Source: Clavelina lepadiformis | Lineage: Eukaryota > Chordata > Ascidiacea > Aplousobranchia > Clavelinidae | Direction: 5' to 3' | Assembly: GCF_947623445.1 (NCBI RefSeq) | Contig: NC_135244.1 | Span: forward strand, 14,260,860-14,324,859 | DNA length: 64,000 nt | Part shown: piece by piece, positions 23,873-33,441 of the stretch | How the letters are laid out: every line of letters begins with the position of its first letter | Position numbering within the stretch: the stretch's first letter is position 1 | Program-made: the position numbers and the translations under genes | Notes under the pieces: generated by a model | Seen by the model: the letters and a program-made list of their open reading frames with translations, nothing else | What the model was told of the DNA's origin: nothing | The model's database searches: none

Positions 23873-25228
23873 TTTATATCGGTTTCATGTGTACACTGTA
23901 AGTAAGATATCGATGAATCTGTAAATAAGATTGTACGACTTCACATTAACGTCATAGTATTGATGAAACCAAAAATTATTAGACTTAAACAACTGGTGAA
24001 AAACCTTCAATAGTAAGTATAAATGATAAGCACCATAGCTTGTGATTTCTTTAACCAAATAAACAAAACAAAATTTAAGTGAATTAAAAAAATTCTCTGT
24101 GCTAGTTGGAGCAAGTTTAGTTTCATGCAATCCTGGATATTATACTATGGGTTGTCGATGAACTACAGAAAGCAAAGTGGGCCGCTAAAATTCAGTAAAA
24201 CTGAACCTACCTGATTATATGTCATGAAGCTGCTATCCTTATAATCTGGAAAACAGCCGCTAATCTGTATGCTGTCAACGCATGAGAATGGGTTAGCAAG
24301 CACATTCATGAAACTACCCCATGATAGAGCCAAGGGTTAAAGAGCTCTGTTATTTCAACAAAAAAAGAGTTTCATAGACAGCGTAGTCTGGCATCATTAC
24401 ATTTACAGATTGTCAGATTCGAAGGCCAGCATACTGAGGTGAAAAAAAATGTTAACAAATGCAACAAAAAAATCCAGAGACTGTGGAAAAAATTTTAACA
24501 GAAGTCGGGGTCAGACTGTCGTTCCAACGGCCAATAAAGCATTTTGTTGAACCATGCACACTACACAGAATGCATGATTGCATGGTAAAAAGTGTTCCGC
24601 TGTTGCAGTTCATCCCACAAACAAAAAATTACATTCCCATTGGAGAAAATGGTTTGAAGATCGGTTAGATTCCATCACTGAAACATAAATTGACATATAT
24701 ACCAGATACGGGGGAACAAAGTACGAACTAAATAATTTCACTGAGGCCAAAATAACCCTGAACTGAACTGAAAAAGGCTGTCAGTTGTGATGAAATCTTA
24801 TTTGAAAGAAAAAGGCACAAACAGAGAAGGAAGTATTTGGCTGATTCATTTTTAGATCAAATGCCACACCTCAGTCAGCAAATGGGTGGGATTATATTCA
24901 CCTTAATACACGAGGAAAGTGATAAAAAGGATTGCTCTAATATAGTAGAATGACACTTAATGAGTAGAAAATTAATCTTTGAAAACGTGCCCTTTTTTGG
25001 CAATCACTAAATTCGGATGCATTTTGAAAAGGGCGATGCTAGTGGCTAAACCTTAAACTAGCATGGTATGTTATTGTACATTACTTTTGTTATACACAAC
25101 TTACTCAAGGGCTATAGTAATACTGTATTATTGTTTTCCAAACTGATAGGAACATGCCGTGATAAGTAGCGATGCACTAGTTCTTAAAATAACATACAAC
25201 AGTGAAAAACTGGCAAAACCCCAAGGGC
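23873..25228. other. Region upstream of the PNGase F-like gene
   Basis: AT-rich sequence holding the presumed promoter and 5' UTR of the PNGase F-like gene. Open frames of 60-81 codons show no recognisable domain. No clear repeat or RNA gene was seen. Confidence 0.4.
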
Positions 25229-25232
25229 TTAA

Positions 25233-25629
25233 CACTAGAAAGACCAGCGGTCAAAAATGACTTAGCTAGTGGTGACAGGAAACAAAGAAATTAAAGGGAC
25301 CCAATTTCCACAACGAGGCCATTGAAGCAATATACCTAAAAAGACCAGTGGTCAAAATTGACTACTGCATGCTTTTCATAATTGTCTTTCACTGTGCCAG
25401 GCAACCAGACGTTATCAAAACAATGCGAGCGAGATAGAATATTACTGTTTTGTTCAAACAATTGAAACCTTCATTAAACAAAGTTTCAGAAATGTTGTGA
25501 AACTAATTACAACCCATAAGTTAGCACATTTCTGCTATTAAAAGTAGTTTTACAGCTGCACACAAATACGCGGTCAAAATCAACCGCAGTGGCCTTTTTA
25601 GGTAGAGAAAATTTGCATTCTTTTTAGTG
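25233..25629. mobile_element. piggyBac-like MITE (397 bp, TTAA target duplication)
   Basis: Both ends carry TTAA (25229-25232 and 25630-25633). The element starts CACTAGAAAGACC and ends in the near-inverse TCTTTTTAGTG, the piggyBac terminal pattern (TTAA then CCYTAGAAAGA). A subterminal motif GACCAGYGGTCAAAAWTGAC occurs twice near the left end (about 25240 and 25336) and inverted near the right end (about 25572). There is no open frame, so it is non-autonomous. Diverged ends suggest age. Confidence 0.8.
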
Positions 25630-25797
25630 TTAAAGCATGCAACATTGAAAAAATATAAATGTGCTCTATGTCAGCACAACAGAGGATCAGAATGGCCACC
25701 AAACCCATACACAGTTACTAAATTAAAAAAAATTGATAACAAAATACACACAATACAACATTAATAAACAACAGTAAAACGTATTCATGAAAATGTG

Positions 25798-25942
25798 GGT
25801 CTCTTTTGCTTTTGCACTCCCACATCTAGATGGAGTATTAAGGAATTATTACGTCATGATTTTTTTCGACAACTCTTATCTCTATCTCTTTCCCATTCAG
25901 GCTTTCAAGTTCTGAAGTTGGAGTGCAAAAGTATGAGAGACC
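25798..25942. mobile_element. Hairpin MITE, copy 1
   Basis: About 145 bp framed by roughly 23-bp imperfect inverted ends containing CTTTTGCACTCC (25809-25820) and GGAGTGCAAAAG (25920-25931). Internally it has TTATTACGTCAT and CTCTTTCCCATTCAGGC, both shared with copy 2. There is no coding capacity; the superfamily is not determined because no clear target duplication was found. Confidence 0.7.
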
Positions 25943-26035
25943 TGAAGACGCAAAGGTCATGGTCACAAATGTTAAATACATTGCAACCTAAATAACGTAA
26001 TACTGCAATTTAATCACAGTGACAAGAAATATTGT

Positions 26036-26173
26036 TTATCTTTGCTTTTGCACTCCAAAGCCAGGATTAAATCTTGATGAATTATTATTTATTACGTCAT
26101 AATTTAGTTTCTATTACCTCATAACTCTTTCCCATTCAGGCCTTTAAGTCGGTGTGCAAAAGAAAAGAACCCA
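26036..26173. mobile_element. Hairpin MITE, copy 2
   Basis: A diverged second copy about 100 bp from copy 1 in the same orientation, with CTTTTGCACTCC (26045-26056) and GGTGTGCAAAAG (26151-26162). The TTATTACGTCAT and CTTTCCCATTCAGGC blocks recur in the same order and spacing. Outer borders are approximate. Confidence 0.65.
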
Positions 26174-26842
26174 CAATATCTCACCTGATTGATTGCACAA
26201 CAAACGCTTTGACCATCAGCCTAGCCTAAGCTATAATCTCCATAGCCTAGCCTAAGATGACTGCAAAGCCAGAGTGGAAAGTATGGTCTATGCACGCACG
26301 AGATTCATCAACGTGTATGCCTAACTTTGTTATCTTCATGCCTATTTATAATAAATAAATAAAGGAACAGTGGTTGTTTCAACAGCAATTTATAATAAAA
26401 ATAAAATTGAAACTTTACTGCATGTCATCATGTCTAAGTTTGCGTTTTGCACACACGATTTCTTGCCGAAAACTGCCGTACTTTGCAGCCGGGTTGCTAA
26501 ACGTTTATTGTATGGCACCGTAGATGTACGAAAAAGCTTCACAGGCTACACAACAACTTGAATGGCAAAAAGGCATAGCTGAAAATTTTCGTATGTTAAC
26601 ATCAAAACATGTTAGCAAAAGTTAAAAAGTGCTTCCGTTGTTATAGACCTGCTAACCGGCTAACACAGAGATGGGCTCTCGTATACAAGTGTACAACCAG
26701 ATGACGTCATAAAACAATTTAGGGTAGCCTGAAACTCCACCAGTAAGTGGTAACTTGCTGACTAGGCCTATATCTACGTACATATGAACATCGGGTCTAG
26801 TGCACAACCAGATCACGTTACAATTTGGAGTAGCTGGGGTCT
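26174..26842. other. Spacer in the transposon cluster with a short direct repeat
   Basis: No gene recognised. A short direct repeat about 108 bp apart is visible: 26690-26730 and 26800-26835 share a TGYACAACCAGATSACGT ... ACAATTT ... GTAGC pattern. This suggests a diverged tandem duplication just left of the hAT-like element. Confidence 0.4.
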
Positions 26843-26850
26843 AGTATAGG

Positions 26851-27142
26851 CAGGGTTGCCATACCGTCCTTATTTCTAAGATTTGTCCTTATTTTCACTT
26901 TCGTTCTTATTTTTAGGGCGGAGGTGGGCACTTTTTTCCTTATTTTAGGCATTTTGTCACCTTTAGTCTACCATTTTGTACCAAAGAGATACCAAAATTA
27001 TGAACATGCAGATAGTGTCTTGTTTTTTTTTTGTTTTTTTAGGAACATTGGTTGCTTTCTCTTGTTGTACACGTTTAAGGTGGTATTCCTCGTTCATTTT
27101 CTAGTCGTCCTCGTTTTTGAGTTGAGACTGATGGCAACCCTG
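26851..27142. mobile_element. hAT-like MITE (292 bp) with 8-bp target duplication
   Basis: Perfect 12-bp terminal inverted repeats CAGGGTTGCCAT (26851-26862) and ATGGCAACCCTG (27131-27142) are flanked by the 8-bp direct repeat AGTATAGG (26843-26850 and 27143-27150). An 8-bp duplication and CA...TG ends fit the hAT superfamily. The interior is T-rich with repeated TCCTTATTTT-type blocks and no transposase. Confidence 0.85.
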
Positions 27143-27150
27143 AGTATAGG

Positions 27151-27158
27151 GTTGCCAC
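27151..27158. repeat. Left target-site duplication of the P element
   Basis: GTTGCCAC lies immediately left of the P-element terminus and recurs at 31827-31834 immediately right of the other terminus. Eight base pairs is the P-superfamily duplication length. Confidence 0.92.
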
Positions 27159-27189
27159 CATAGATATCCTATAAAACACTAGATCGCTC
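27159..27189 (+). repeat. Left terminal inverted repeat of the P element
   Basis: 31 bp, inverse of 31796-31826 with one mismatch (position 27 of the repeat). Starts CATAGATATCC, sharing the CA start of Drosophila P ends. Confidence 0.92.
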
Positions 27190-27355
27190 TTCTTATTGTT
27201 TTCGACCAACCAAAAATGAAGCCAATTGACCAGATTTGGCGGGAACAGTAAGGGACCCAAACTGGGCTTTGAACACAATTTTATAAGGCTTTTAAACTGT
27301 TAGGTCCAACGTTAAATTGTGAGATTTCGTCTTCAATTTGTAATCTATATAAAAC

Positions 27356-30300
27356 ATGGATAAAAGGGGAACTCAATGCTATGCTTACGGTAGTGGAAAA
27401 AGGAAAAAGAGAGTTAATAGCGCTACAGTAAGCGATAAGTTAAAGGAAAGAAGTGCCAGTGAAGGGAGTTCGGATGATGAGACAAGAAAGAAAATTTGTC
27501 ATCCAAGAACCTTCCATGCGTAAGCATTTTTTGTGCATAATAATAATTACCTACAACTAATGTTTTTCTTGGTTTAACGTTAATACCGGTACCGTATGTA
27601 AACTGTAGCGTAGCCTACTGGCACTGACATAAAGTCCTGTAACTGAAAGCTCTTTTCTCATTGCTTAAGGTGTTAAATATGCTACTTATGTCTATATGTA
27701 TACAGTCTATAGTCTAACTGTATCTCTTATTCAACTTCATGCTTCTTAGAGGCATATTGGCTGTATTGTGCCTTTTCAAGCTGACTAACTCCATTCTTCA
27801 CCATAACCAATAATGCACGCCAAAAGTAACTACTCTCTTACTAGGCCTACTAACATAGAAGTTGATAAATGATCAATTTTTTTCCAAAGTCGTCTATTTA
27901 TTAAATATCTCAGTGGCCCATTGACAGGAAATTCCTCGAAAAGAGTGGTGCTAATGTTGTTATACCTTGCTAAGATAAGACCACAAGCAGCAAAATGGCC
28001 CCCATATGAAACTTTAAAACCTGCAGATGTTAAACAACTACAGCGCTGCGATAACCACAGCCTTTATATGCCAGGTATATAGGCTACAGGTTAGTTGCTG
28101 AAAAATGAGTTGCAAAGAGCAATAGTGTAGTAGTATCGGCAGGTGTTTTTGTGCAACAGGAATTATTAATTAATCGTGTCTTTGCACCAGTCGTTCAATT
28201 TAATGAGCTGTAAGTTCTGACCATCTCATTAATATTGCAACTGTTGTGTATTGGCATGGCGTTCAACCAATAACTTACCTCAGCTAAAAGTGCACCTGAA
28301 CAGTCTCAGCTACATTCGATAACATATTTTTATTAAAACATATATTTATAGTACCAAGTATATGAACAACAGATTTCCATCAGACTCAGACCGAAAGAAA
28401 GAATGGCTTGTGGCAATGCGTAGAGATTGTTGGATTCCCAGCAAACACTCAAAAATTTGCTCAGACCATTTTCCTGAGAAATATTTTTATGGAACAGGGC
28501 AATGAAACAGGCTTAAAGATGGTGCTGTACCAACTCGTTTTAAGAAATTTCTACAACATCTTAAAAAAGTAAGGTTATAAATTCCAATAATTATTGGCAG
28601 TTAATAAGTTATTTTATTATTATTAAGACAGTTATTTTAATAATTATTCCAATAATTATTGGCTATAATATACTGGCAAGTGTACAGGCACTGACATAAT
28701 ATACTAATATATATACTGGCAGTATAACTTTGAATTGATTCAATGCAGGCTGGTCATGAAAGGAAGAAACCATATACACGAAATATGAAAACTGGTTTGC
28801 AGTCACAATGCAGTTAAAACTCAGTCAGCAAAAGTCATTTGCATTTGTCAGGCATTTGCACTAACCCTTCAGTTTTACTCTTCCAAGGCATATGAGTATG
28901 TCAGAAAAACCTTCAACTTAGCTTTGCCAGCACAATCAACCATTAGAAAATGGTACACCAAAGTGTCGGCTGAACCTGGTTTTACAGAACCTGCATTCAG
29001 AGTACTTTCAGCCAGAGTTGAAGAAGAAAAACAAGCAGGTAATTTGTGCTTTAATGCTGGATGAAATGGCCATTAAGAAGCATGTTTCTTGGGATGGCCA
29101 TCGTTTCCGAGGTTTTGTTGATATTGGTGTGGAAATGCCAGCAGATGATTCTTCACCTGTTGCAAAAGATGCTTTAGTGCTAATGGTTGTTTCATTAAAC
29201 AATTCATGGAAAATTCCTTGTGGCTATTTTTTTACTGACAGTCTGACTGGTAAAGAGAAAGCTAACCCTGTAAATGTTTGTATTGGGCGGCTCCATGATA
29301 TACGAGTAGTAGTTTCTTCTGTGACATGTGATGGTCCTTCCAGTCATCTTGCTATGATGAATGAACTTGGTTTGTCTTTAGGCATAGATAACTTCCAAAC
29401 TTATTTTAACCATCCTGCAGATGAAAATTCCAAAATATATATGTTGTTAGATGTGTGCCATATGCTTAAACTTATACACAATACCTTTGGTGAAGGTGGC
29501 ATACGGGTGGATTTTGAAGGAAAGAAAGTGAAATGGGAATACTTGGTTCAGCTGCAGAAACTTCAAAAAGAAGAAGGGTTACGCCTTGCAAACAAACTTA
29601 AGTTGGCCCATATAAACTGGAAACAACAAAAAATGAAGGTTAACTTGGCAGCTCAAGCAATAAGTGCAAGTGTAACAGATGCCATTGAGTACTGCAGCAA
29701 CACATTGAAACTACAACAGTTCCAAAGTTCGGCAGCAACTGTTAGGTTTTTACGTATTTTTGATCGCTTATTTGATATATGCAATTCCAGAAATCCATGT
29801 GCTATTTCTTGATTTTTCTTTTGAATACATTCTCAAGTTGAAGGACACTGCTGGGGTACAAATGCTTAAAATAAGACGGAAAACAGGCTTTCTGGGATTC
29901 TTGATGGCAATAAGAAGTATAAAAGGGTTGTTTGAAGATTTAGTTGGGCAAAATCAATCTCCACTAAGATATATCTTACTTACAAGCTTAGCCAAGACCA
30001 CCTTGAGTTGTTTTTTGGAGCCATAAGGTCAGCAGGAGGTTTCAACAACAACCCGACAAGCCAGCAGTTTACAGCAGCTTATAAGCGCTTACTTCTAAGA
30101 AGTGATATTAAAGGTGGAGTTGGTAACTGTGAACAAAAGTTACCAATTGAAATTTTGCATATATTCAATGGTGCTTCAACTAGTAACCCTCAGCTGACAG
30201 AATCAGGTGCTCATATTATAAGAAAATATGACCTACTTGGATGGGATCTAGAAGTCGACGAAGATCATAGCCTCAGTGAAATTCCAAACATTCTTGGTTT

Positions 30301-30955
30301 GTCTGAATACAAAAAAGCTGCCATTTCATACATAGCTGGCTATGTTAGCAAAATGGTTGATAAGCAAATTTTGTGCAGTCACTGTAGTCAAGCTCTTGGT
30401 TCAACAACCAATTTTCCAGTGTCTGACTTCCTGCAAATGAAAGATAAAGGTAAATTATTTAAACCTTCCGAAAGTGTAGTAGTAGTTTGCGAGGAAACTG
30501 AAAAACAGTTTTAACGTCTTCTTAAAACTACAAGAGGAAAACTTCCCCAAGGTAAAATGTAGCAAAATAATTTATATTTATCTGATGATTATTATATTTA
30601 TCTGACATATATATAAACACAGCTTAGTTGCATAATTACAAAAAATATAGAAGATTATATACAGTATCATATATACCTTGAATTTGTTATGTCGGTTTAG
30701 AAAAAGGAGTATCAGAAGGTATTGCAACATCTGTTCTGGCTAATATCAACCTATCCTTAGCATTCTGCAATCTTCAATATCATATGTTAGACACAAGTGT
30801 CACCAACAACCATATCTTTGACCTTATAAAGTTAGTTTCAAAAGCATACTGCAAAATTCGACTTTACCACCTTGGAAAAGAGTACAATGAAGAAATTACC
30901 TGCAAAAAGATACGAAAAAAATTTAACAAACTTGTACTATTCAGCCATCAGTAAT
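27356..30955 (+). pseudogene. Decayed THAP9-like P-element transposase
   Basis: Exon 1 (27356-27519) and exon 2 (28373-28568) join in phase to give a THAP zinc-finger region (TFHAFPSDSDRKKEWL, KHSKICSDHF, LKDGAVPTRF). The second expected N-terminal cysteine appears replaced by Ser (CYAYGS). The catalytic part covers about 28840-30514 (LMLDEMAIKKH, FVDIGVEM, VTCDGPSSH, LLDVCHMLKL, FFGAIRSAGGFNNNP), with a tail at 30700-30955 (HMLDTSV, LGKEYNE, KKIRKKFNKLVLFSHQ). These match human THAP9 and P transposases. Breaks: an in-frame TGA at 28503 in the THAP domain, a TAA near 28815, frame changes near 29020, 29810 and 29970, and a stop at 30512. The Asp residues in FVDIG and TCDG and the Glu in HLELFFG are the probable catalytic acids (inference). 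Not a functional enzyme. Confidence 0.92.
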
Positions 30956-31795
30956 GACAAGTGGATGACTCGTTACTGTTTAATTTCAAATGTCAGTCAT
31001 TGACATAGTAATGCATGTAGTAGTGATTAGTGAATGGTTTTGTTTTATCTCTTTTGTTTTGTAAAATTGTACATGTAAATAAATTTGGCTAAATGTTTAT
31101 GTCCTTTTTTACCAAATTTTACACGTTTTACAATAGGGTCCAACAAATCAGATTCTTATTTGTAGTTAAAGTGTGGCACAATAGAAAACTAGGCCTATAG
31201 ACTACAGTTAACTGAACATATTTCCAGATGTGTGCAGTCAATACTTTGACTTTGAAAGTACTGGGCTACTGGCATAGCACCAAAACTAGCCTAGGCAAAA
31301 ATCTCTCAAAATCTTGAAACTATCACTATAAAAGTACCGATGGCGACTAGCCTAGCTGTTGAGACGACTAAAAGAAAAAAATAATCCGGTATTGACGGTA
31401 TAGCCTAGCTTACAATGTAACAGATTCCTATCTGAGATTCGGAACATGGTATTACAAAGTAATGTACGAAGGTACTGTATCAATGCCCATCTCCGATTAT
31501 TCCAGTAGCCTATCTCTAAAATAATATCGTGCTAAAGCTATAAATTTTCAAAATATACGGTAGTCCAGGCTAAATACGGCATCGGCGTATCCTACGATGT
31601 ATAAAGAGTCCTAGCTCGTATAAGTTCTGTATAACGTTAGAACTATGCTCTTTTTACAAATATACCGTACTGGAGACAAGACAATTGTCGATACAACTCC
31701 TTCACAATTCAGCACCACTGTTGGGACTGACTGACTGGGTCCCTTAATGGCGGATTCGCAAAGTTTCAATTTGGCTTCAATTCCAGAGGCGAGTT

Positions 31796-31826
31796 GAGCA
31801 ATCTAGTGTTTTATAGGATATCTATG
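31796..31826 (-). repeat. Right terminal inverted repeat of the P element
   Basis: 31 bp, inverse of 27159-27189 with one mismatch, ending GGATATCTATG directly before the second GTTGCCAC duplication. Confidence 0.92.
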
Positions 31827-31834
31827 GTTGCCAC

Positions 31835-33441
31835 ACGTCAGGATTTTCCCCGACATGTCAGGGAATTTAGTGTTCAGCTCGTCAAAAGTCAAAACTGTCT
31901 GCAACTCGTCCATGACGTAAATTGTTTACTACCTTTTAAGATAACATTTACGATTTTTAAGAAAAAGATAAGATGACCATTGAGAGAATGAAAGGAATTT
32001 CAACACTTCAGTACAAAGCATGTCTTGTGGAGAATTTTATGTGTATGTGTTCATGTGCCATTAGTCCAACTTGTTGAAAAAATCAGATCTTCGGAAAAGT
32101 ACAATTGGTATGAGGGAGAGTAGAGTATTATTCATAAACTGTTATACGTTCATTACTTGTAATTACTTTGGAGCGTATTTTGTAAAAATTTTGTGCTAAT
32201 TTTCGTTTTCATAAATGTTACTGTATAGAAGAAAACTTGTATTGCAATGCAACATTTCTTTGCTGTTTTTGTATTGTTTCGTGTTTATCCTTCTTTCACA
32301 GAAAAAGCAATGGCGGCAATGTACTTAGGTAATATTCTAAAGTTGGTCAATGCAACTGAGGTAAATGTGTCAGGGATTGTGTATTATTTATTTATCAAAT
32401 ATGTTAACCCTAGTCTAGTATACAAATTCATCATGTGGACTGTGATTGCGCACTTCTGCACTAGACCCCGAATGTGTGCTTTGTTCTTCTCACCAGTTTA
32501 CTACTACAGTATATCTAAATCACTTTCCGCTTTTTTTATCTGAATTAATTTTGGTCAGTAGTGAGAAAACCCCATACGGTACTAAAGAAAACGACAGTTA
32601 GATTAGTGGTCTACAACAGCACTCAGATTTACTTCATTCAAACTAGGTTGCAAGTATAACTAGTTCTAAAACTATTGAAGTATAAATTAGCTCTTTAAGC
32701 TAAATAATGATAACCTACTTATTCCGCTGATGATATTGTTTTATTGTTGTTATAAAAAGTATGCCTCCATGCCATGGGATAGTGGCAAGCGGTCTCTTAT
32801 CAGCTTATGTAGTGTAGAATATAGGTGGGTTATTATAAGCAGTAAGCATTTGCAGCCTAATCTAAGAAGTAACCTACAGCTCATTTTTATTGGGTGATAC
32901 TTTTGCTTTGCTGCTGAATAACTATCATACTGACAAACTTAAACGCACAACTTGAGCTAAGTAATATTTTTAGTAGGCTACTTTATGTGTTAATTTTTAC
33001 TTATAGCCTATGTGTGAATAATGTGTTAACAATTTGAGGTTAACTAACTTTCACAGCACGTTAAAGATATCCACGACATGTTTCTCAGTAACTAAACATT
33101 CATAAGCGCAAAACACAACAAGCATGCTTTGGATTCATCATTGGCTACATAGCACAAAGGAAGTGGAAACTGGAAAACATAAGTTAACATACATGGAACT
33201 ATGCATGTTCAAAAATGAACAGTGATAGCATATCAAATAAAAGTTTGTGAACATCATAGCATGTCAGACTTATCGAGACGAGGCACTACAAAAACGGGCA
33301 TAAACATCAAATCAATGTTAGTTGAATATATTAATATCAATCTGTGGCCATAGAAAACCGCCCCTCTTCACGCCGAAAAGAGCAGTAAAGCCATGATTTT
33401 GAAAATCAAAACTACGCACGCAATTTTTGTTTTCAGTATTT
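31835..33441. other. Right flank of the P element and region beyond RNF220
   Basis: The first 60 bp (CGTCAGGATTTTCCCCGACATGTCAGGGAA pattern) look like an older repeat into which the P element inserted. Further on the sequence is AT-rich with a 98-codon frame on + (32247-32543) that shows no domain. The RNF220 3' UTR presumably occupies the right part. Confidence 0.4.

Larger units (their letters stand above)
27159..31826 (+). mobile_element. Complete P element (THAP9-like) with intact ends, 4668 bp
   Basis: Terminal inverted repeats of 31 bp with one mismatch lie at 27159-27189 and 31796-31826 (outer ends CATAGATATCC ... GGATATCTATG). The element is flanked by the 8-bp duplication GTTGCCAC (27151-27158 and 31827-31834). 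Weaker inverted similarity continues inward: GAAGCCAA and CAGTAAGGGACCC on the left face TTGGCTTC and GGGTCCCTTAATG on the right, giving roughly 100-bp imperfect ends. The interior carries a THAP-domain plus P-transposase gene on +, broken by several lesions. Ends and duplication prove transpositional insertion; present mobility would need a transposase from elsewhere. Confidence 0.93.

Noticed and set aside
32247-32543. 98-codon frame on +
   Set aside because: No domain, and located in AT-rich repeat-flanking sequence.
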